From positions 18,621,501 through 18,685,500 of the forward strand of contig NC_016131.3 of NCBI RefSeq assembly GCF_000005505.3: DNA of 64,000 nt. The letters are read 5' to 3'. A model generated the notes under the pieces. That model was not told the origin of the DNA. It made no database searches and saw only the letters and a program-made list of their open reading frames with translations. This document shows positions 57,780 to 64,000 of the stretch, in pieces (the first letter of the stretch is position 1; every line of letters starts with the position of its first letter). Position numbers and translations under genes: made by a program. This DNA comes from Brachypodium distachyon. Lineage: Eukaryota; Streptophyta; Magnoliopsida; Poales; Poaceae.

Positions 57780-60319
57780 GACGCTTCGTCTCCTCCTCTC
57801 CTTTTTATCGAACTTTTGCTCCCCCCCCCTCCCCTCCTTCCTTCCTTCCGCTCGCTCGCTGGGTGCTGCGATGCGATGCGGTGGTTGTTTGTTGTTTTTT
57901 TTACTTTTGTGGAGGAGGGTTGCCTTTTTTAATCGGTTTCCGCTGCCCTGCAATTGCGGTGCTCGGCTCGATTGGGAAAGCAGCGGCAGCGGAGCCAGAG
58001 GGGGGTGGTGACGCGGAAAATGGCATAAATATTCGAGGGAGGCTCTTCTTGCCTCTGCCTGCCGCGCTGGACCTGAGGTGGGCTGCTGCGCCGAGGAGGA
58101 AGACGAACCCAGCAGCTGATGCCCCCGCTGGCCGCTGCTGCCACTGACGTGGACAACCGGACCAGGGCCGGCCCAATGGCCTTCTTGCTTTACAAACTCA
58201 GCGCCGTATCCTATAGAGAAATGTTCAAAGATAAAAAAATTTTGCTAAAATGATTTTTAGAAAAGACATTTTTAATCTTGAACGATGATATTCGTTTGTA
58301 ACATGAACCCTGAGCTAACCCTGAACTTTCAAAACCAACAGGCGGACTTTGAACTTTCTTATCTCGGATAATGCCTACCGACTCTAACCTTGAACTTTCT
58401 TTGGCAAAGGGCTGGAAACAAATAGGTGCAGACCACGTAGTGCCCTTCCCACTTTTTCCTCATATATATTTTCAAAGCAAATCAGGATGAGGGTAGGATG
58501 TTGTTCAAATAAGAACGTTGAGCGGATGTTACTCAAATGCCAGCATGGATAGGATGTTTTTCCCCATATATATTTTTCAAAACAAATGTGGATGAGAGTA
58601 GGATGTTAAAATAAGAACGTCGAGTGAATGTAACTCAAATGCCAACATTGATAGGATGTTTACTCGATTTGGACGGATAAAAATATTGCAAATCGCTCGA
58701 TGAGTACTTTGTACCACGTGAATCATCAAGAGAGTTTTATGTAAACATTGGCTCGCGTGGCCAACAATGGAGGCAGTGACGATGGTAGAGGATGAGCAGA
58801 TAATTAGGTAAATGGAAAAAATGAGGTTGGAGGAGCACGGAGATGACCTTATGCAAACAACAATGTTAGTGTGAGCAAGGAACATAGATATGAGATTCCG
58901 ATCGAGTTCACATTTTTGTTGGTTGTCAAACAAACCCAAAGTCAGGACATGCAAGAATTCACCGGGATCAGGAAGTCTAGGGTTCAATTTCAAGGATCGA
59001 GAGTTCAAACTTCATATCTGATCCATCTTTGGTAGCCAACTTGATGTGCCATTCCCTTGGTCCATATGAGGAGTGTGCTCCTGGAGTTGTGGAACCCAAT
59101 GAAAATGGCAAAGGTGGTAAGGAAGATTGGGAGATCGAGCGCTGGAGTAGCAGGGGTTATGTGGATCTGGGAATGGTTAAAGCGGAGAGGCGTGTGAGAT
59201 CCCGTCGGAGTTTTCTTATTTCGACAGATTCCTCGTGGTGAAGAGAAGAATTTCTAAAGAAGACAAGCAAATGTTGGAGTTAGTCGGTGTTGGATACCAT
59301 GCTTACCAAAAGATAAAGTAAGCTTGAGGATCTGGTAGTTCGCCTATCAACCCAAGCTTCCGGTTGCTAATATAATTTGGCATCGTCGAATCATCCGCTA
59401 TCTCATAATCACCCAAACTTCATTGATGACTCGTCCACAAACATTAGTGCTGCCCCATTTCATTGGCTCATTGTCCTACTCGAGCTGCCTTCATCGCTAC
59501 CAAAATTAGAGATGCAGGCGGTGTCGAAGCATAATTTTTTTTCTAAGAGGTAAGAAACCCATATGGCTCTGCATCTATTGAAACTCAAAACCACAACTTT
59601 ATAAAACGAACGTAAAAGAGTACTGAATCTAGATCTAAAATTACAATATCGAAAAAAGAAGCTAGATGACAGTTGCTAGCACGCTACTCACAAATGTTGA
59701 GCAATTTTTGTGCGACCGTCTCCAATCGGTTGCATCTATAATCCATGAAAGTCTACATCGCATTTCGCACACTGAAGTAGGGACTAGGTATCAATCCTGA
59801 TCATAGAAACATCATTTGTTTCCTTTCCTTTCGTTAGTGTTTTGGTCAGACTGTCTTCGGTGAGAATCACCTCTTGTAGAGAGGTACTCCGTACCACACA
59901 CTAAGGTCTTGATCTTAACTGGGGTCTTAAGTTTTCACAGTCTTTTGTTTTTTCTAAATTGGCAATTTAAACTTTCACCAACTTTTTCGTCATCACCTCC
60001 AAGACTGAACATAGCATAGCACATCAACAGTAAACCAAACCTAACAAAAGTACGGATAAACTATGCAGATATTAGGAGTTGCTAACCAAACAAACTACCT
60101 ACACCCTCCGCTCTCTCCACTGAATGACCACCTGAAAGTAACTACTCCAACTTTTCAACATCGCCAGCAATATGTACACAATGCAGAATCCACTTTTTTT
60201 TTACCAGGTTCACCGTGGCATCTGCAATTTCCATCCCCACATGTAAAGGATGTTCAAAATTTTCACTGTCCCGAGTCCTGACTGCGGCAAGCAATCGACC
60301 GAGCTGCCCTGCACTAGCT
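57780..60319. other. RRM-gene upstream region and gene-free spacer
   Basis: GC-rich to about 58150 (promoter side of the RRM gene), then AT-rich. The stretch about 58440-58680 holds an imperfect direct duplication (CATATATATTTTCAAARCAAATSWGGATGAGRGTAGGATGTT at about 58460 and again at about 58562). No supported gene. The last 60-100 bp before 60320 is the NPH3 gene's 3' UTR. Confidence 0.4.
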
Positions 60320-62567
60320 TCAGCACTTGCTCTGCTTCCCTCTGGACCTGCTGCTCCGCCCGAACACGGCCAGCCTCGTAAAGACTCGCAGGATCCTGCT
60401 GGCGCACCGCCGCTGCGAGCCCCAGCGCATGGAGCCGATGCAGCTCCCGGACACGGCGCCTCGCCGCCTGCCCGCCGCCGCGTCCGCCCTGAAGCTCGCC
60501 TCTTTGCCGTCCTTGCGAACGGATCCTCCGCCTCCTCCTTTCACGGTGTTGTGCCGCTGCAGCGTCCGCTTCAGCGAGACGATCTCCTGCTCCAGCGCCT
60601 GGATCCTGAAGCTGGCCGTCTCGTAGTCCGACGCGTCGTCGTCGCCGCCGCGGGCGCGGAGCTTCGCGGCGTCGGCGTCCGTGTGGGTGTAGGCGCTGGT
60701 GGCGCTGAGAGGCTGGCTGGTGGGGACGGGGCCGCACCCGGGGCTCGGCGTGTACCCGCCGGCGCCCGGGATCAGCAGCTCCCCGGACGCGTACATGCAG
60801 CGGAACGAGTCCGAGGAGCGGTCGGCGAAGGCCCGCTGCGTGTGCAGCTGCTGCACGAACAGCGCCTGCACCACGAACCGGAGCGGCATCCGCTCGTTCT
60901 GCACCGCCTGGATGCACGCCTCGTGCGACAGCTTCCGGCACTCCAGGTGCCCGCACAGCGCCGCCTTCTCCTCCCCACACAAACCCGGATGATCCTGGAA
61001 TCAGTTCAAAAACTAAGCAAAGCAAGCAATCGAACGGACTAACAGTTAATCGTGCCCATGCGATCGGGCGTAATTGTCTCACCGTTAAGTATGTGTTGAT
61101 TGCTTCGTAGAGATGATCGTGGGTCTTCCGGTCGGCGGCCGGAACGACGCCGATCAGTTCTTCGAGCCTCTCCAGCCGGAGCTTGGGATCACACGCGACA
61201 ACTTGCACGAGGTACCGATCCCACAGCTCCGCGACGGCCTCGGCGCCTTGTCTCTGCAACATGGCGACATGGTTCGACACGATGCTCTCCATTTCCATCA
61301 CCTCCGGGCTATCCGCGACGGACCGGTCGGCATCTTCTTGCTCCGGCAGGGGCAGGTCGTCAACGCAGGCGAATCGCAGGTGAGAAGCGACCAGGTCTCG
61401 CAGCCTCGCGCGGCTCGCCTCCTTCAGCTCGAGCGACAGCGACCGCGAGAGCAGCGCGAAGTAGAACGCCGCGGGGAGGATGGCCGCCTCCGCCGGGACC
61501 GGGAGCAGCTCGACCACGCCCTGCAGGATCTCCGCGGCCCTCCTGTTGGCGTCGCTCTCGCCGCGGCCGGCACCGGCCTCGTCGTCTTCGGCGCCGCTGC
61601 ACGCCCAGAACTTGTGGGTCTTCTTGGAGAGCACCCACTTGTTGGCGTAGAAGAGCACCACGGGGCTCACGTACTTCTCCTTCATGCCCTGCCGCCGCAG
61701 CGCCTGCACGATCCGCCGGAAGAACTCCAAGGGCAGCGCCACCAGGTCCTTGATCCACAGGTCCCGCGCCGCGAGCTCCTTGACGAGCTCGGCGTCCCAG
61801 CGCCGGCCCACCAGCAGGCCACGCGCGGCATCGGCGTCCACGATGCCGCCGGGATCCTCGCCGCGGCGCTGCTGCTCCGAGTCCGGATCGAGGATCTCCA
61901 TGCACGCCATAAACGCCAGCGACTCCACGCAGCGGCTGACGACGAGGAGCTCCTCGGCCATGGGGAGCAGCGGGCGGCAGCGCTGGAGGACGATGAGGGC
62001 GTCGTCCCAGCTCTGCAGCACCACCTGGTTGATGTACAGGTCGCAGCGCGCGCCGAGGCCGCGCGCGCCCAGGAACTCCACCGCGCAACGCACGGACGCC
62101 ACGTTGAACGGGTCCAGCAGCGCCACGGCGGCGTCGTCGCCGTAGCAGAAGAGCGCGATCACCTCCAGGGCCTCGGAGCCGCCGGGGAAGCTGGCCGGCA
62201 GCTCGATGGCGTCGCCAGAGTTGTTTTCCTCCTGCTGCGTCGTCGCCTCGCTGAAGTACCGGCATCTGGATGCCAGAGGATCCCTGTGCAGATTGAAGCT
62301 CTTGCCGGCGACACGGACGCTCACCGTTGCCGGTGACCCGGTCTCTTTCGCCCTGCGATCCAGAGCAGTCAGAAACTCAGAATTGGACCGAAGCAAAGAA
62401 AACAAGCACTGGTAAAGCTCAAGCGCGGCAGAACGCACGTACCAAGCAAGAACCCTCCTCTGCAGCAGGAAAGCCGTGCTCGGGCTCGAGTAAGGGCTAA
62501 ACATGCCCGCCGCCGGTGACATCTCCACTTCCGTCTCCGTCGTCTCCATCCCCATAATCTTTTCCAT
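60320..62567 (-). CDS. BTB-NPH3 domain protein (NRL family, At5g48130/At3g49900-like)
   Basis: Three exons: 62567-62443, 62352-61083 and 60994-60320 (TGA), phases joining correctly; 689 residues. The N-terminus has the subgroup's MFSPYSSPSTAFLLQRRVLA signature, then WAKETGSPATV into a BTB/POZ domain (about 45-150; VRVAGKSFNLHRDPLASRC). The NPH3 domain follows (about 240-520): LWIKDLVALPLEFFRRIVQA, YANKWV, INTYLTDHPGL, and the signature KLSHEACIQAVQNERMPLR. After it come GELLIPG, an Ala/Asp-rich stretch and a predicted coiled coil (about 590-612; FRIQALEQEIVSLKRTLQRH), then a basic tail. NRL proteins are CUL3-adaptor candidates acting at membranes in phototropism and auxin transport; the role of this subgroup is little known. 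A read-through frame without the splices gives a longer false protein at both introns. GC-rich throughout, as in many grass genes. Confidence 0.92.
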
Positions 62568-64000
62568 CAGCTTATCAGCTCTCGCAGCACCTACGGGTCT
62601 AATTAGGCGCTAGGCTAGGAGCAGCGACGGCACATATAAGCAGTACAGCGTGCGCATGTGGAGTGCGGAGGGAAGTAACATAGGGAGGCGTGCAAAAGGG
62701 TACAATGGCTGAGGGCGCACGAATGGGGGTTGAACCCCAGTTTTAAGGCTGGGAAATCGGATCGCCCTCGTGCAAGTTTTCTTTAATTCCCCTGCCGCGT
62801 TTCCTCGTTAGATTTCGCCCCCGCGCGCCCTCTGCCTGCTCCCACGGCGGCATCCTCGTGAGGATCCGAGCGGGTCAACACTAGTTTAAAGCCCCCGCAC
62901 ACGGCAATGGCCACCTTGCAGTTTTAGATTTAGCCACCAAATTGCACGCTTGGATCCATGATAGAGATCGGAACACCTGATATGAAAATGAGAAACGCTG
63001 ATTTTACCAGCACGATTGGTGCATGCCAGTTGTGTCCGATATTCTTAACCAGATGGTGGAAAAAAAGGATGGACTTCGTTGTTGCATGCTTCGTACTCTC
63101 CATGTACGAACTGTACGTGCCCAAAAAAGTCCAAGCTAAACAGGCGCTTGGCATTTGGCAAAGCACGGGGACTTCTACTACCAGGCGTGGTTGCTTGGAG
63201 GGATCAACCTCATTTTAAAACTGCCTCGAGACTTCGCGCATCGTCTCCGATCCAGAGTATTAATTCTTTTCTGCTCACGGTTGGGCTATCGGAGAAATTT
63301 AAAGACCAAGTTTTAATGGCATAACTTGGACGGATGCGCTTCCATACTGCTTTCTTTTTATAAAGGCGAGCGTGCACATTGACGATTACCAGCACAGGCT
63401 CTGAATATCATAGTAGTAGCAGGAATCAAGTTTCAGGTCCCCATCGTTCGATTCAACGGGGGCGTTTCTTCATTCACCACGCAGGCACGCCAGAAAACTC
63501 TGGTTTAGACTTCGGAACTGTAGAATTGCTTCTTTATTGAAGATCTGACGTGAGAGGCCTAAAGGCTTAAGCTAGCGCAGGCTGCGCAGCGGCATGGCGT
63601 GTGATACTCTGCCTCTCCGGATCCCCGCGTCAGCCGAGCTCGTCCTCGCGGAAACAAAGCAGACGATGGGCTGCCTTTGGTGATTGGCTTCCATTCAGTG
63701 GATCGATTCTGAAGGACACACGTCAGTATAATTTTATCTCTGTTCTCGGCAATGGTATGGTCAGCGCGTTGTGCCGCTGCGCGCCCGGCTCCTTGCGATC
63801 GCCATTGAAAAAGGAGAATGTCGGCAATAATCAAATCGTTGACGTGCATCGGCCGCTGCACGGCACGGGGTTGGGGAATTTAAGGTCGTGAATGCACGGA
63901 CGGAGAAGTAGTATTTCGCTGTGGAATTTGAGGGCATCGGGAACCCAAGTCGCCATGCTTCTCCTCCCCGATGCGGCAGGCACCCACTGGTTGAAATTTT
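62568..64000. other. NPH3-gene promoter and terminal spacer
   Basis: Probable promoter of the NPH3 gene just above 62567 (a CATATAAGC-type TATA region at about 62632-62640). The rest, to the window edge, shows no supported gene; frames at 63559-63891 have no family resemblance. A GGTTGAACCCC motif at about 62730 is isolated and does not make a tRNA. Confidence 0.4.

Noticed and set aside
60210..61090. Continuous 785-codon minus frame through both introns of the NPH3 gene
   Set aside because: Beyond the 61083 donor the frame becomes Arg/Ala nonsense, while the spliced frame gives the NPH3 signature; the read-through is false.
62700..62765. GGTTGAACCCC resembling a tRNA T-loop, near the NPH3 gene promoter
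   Set aside because: No acceptor stem or anticodon arm can be drawn around it.

Overview
This is a window of plant nuclear DNA from a grass, probably a pooid such as Brachypodium or a relative. The evidence is GC-rich first exons, GT-AG introns, many Stowaway MITEs (ends CTCCCTCC..GGAGGGAG, TA target), Tourist/PIF MITEs (TAA/TTA target), hAT- and MULE-like elements, LINE pieces and LTR-like repeats. The species is inference; the grass assignment is firm. All exon models were built by eye from splice sites, frame continuity and family resemblance.

Left third (1-24 kb): a cluster of genes for secreted proteins with a signal peptide, a Pro/Leu-rich linker and an eight-cysteine (8CM) lipid-transfer-type domain, ending in a short Pro-rich tail. 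Eight copies lie in about 21 kb, on both strands. Only two look fully intact (7700-8594 + and 22348-23358 +). One minus-strand copy (6477-7023) has an open frame but has lost one of the eight cysteines. The others are damaged: a frameshifted copy fused in frame to a second copy (2542-4005), a frameshifted minus copy (9376-9937), a copy with an internal duplication and stops (13877-14560), and an inverted pair of 5' ends that would fold into a long hairpin RNA (19519-19961). Transposons sit between and inside the copies, including a LINE tail (16994-18960) with a 1-kb hAT-like element nested in it, and a 497-bp foldback element with a 9-bp target duplication.

Middle and right (24-64 kb): five ordinary single-copy plant genes, all on the minus strand: an MO25/CAB39-type scaffold (24206-31922, 11 exons), a C2-domain protein (36081-37400), an ARM-repeat protein (44833-47081), a two-RRM musashi/hnRNP-like RNA-binding protein (55715-57272) and a BTB-NPH3 protein (60320-62567). 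They appear functionally unrelated. Between the first two lies a 1.3-kb long-TIR element that carries a GRAS-gene fragment (Pack-MULE-like). The gene-free stretches at 38-44.8, 47.1-55.7 and 57.8-60.3 kb hold MITEs and unrecognised sequence.

The most unusual feature is the 19.5-19.96 kb inverted duplication of the signal-peptide end of the lipid-transfer family. It has kept family upstream sequence and could make double-stranded RNA against its own paralogues. No CRISPR array, rRNA or convincing tRNA was seen.
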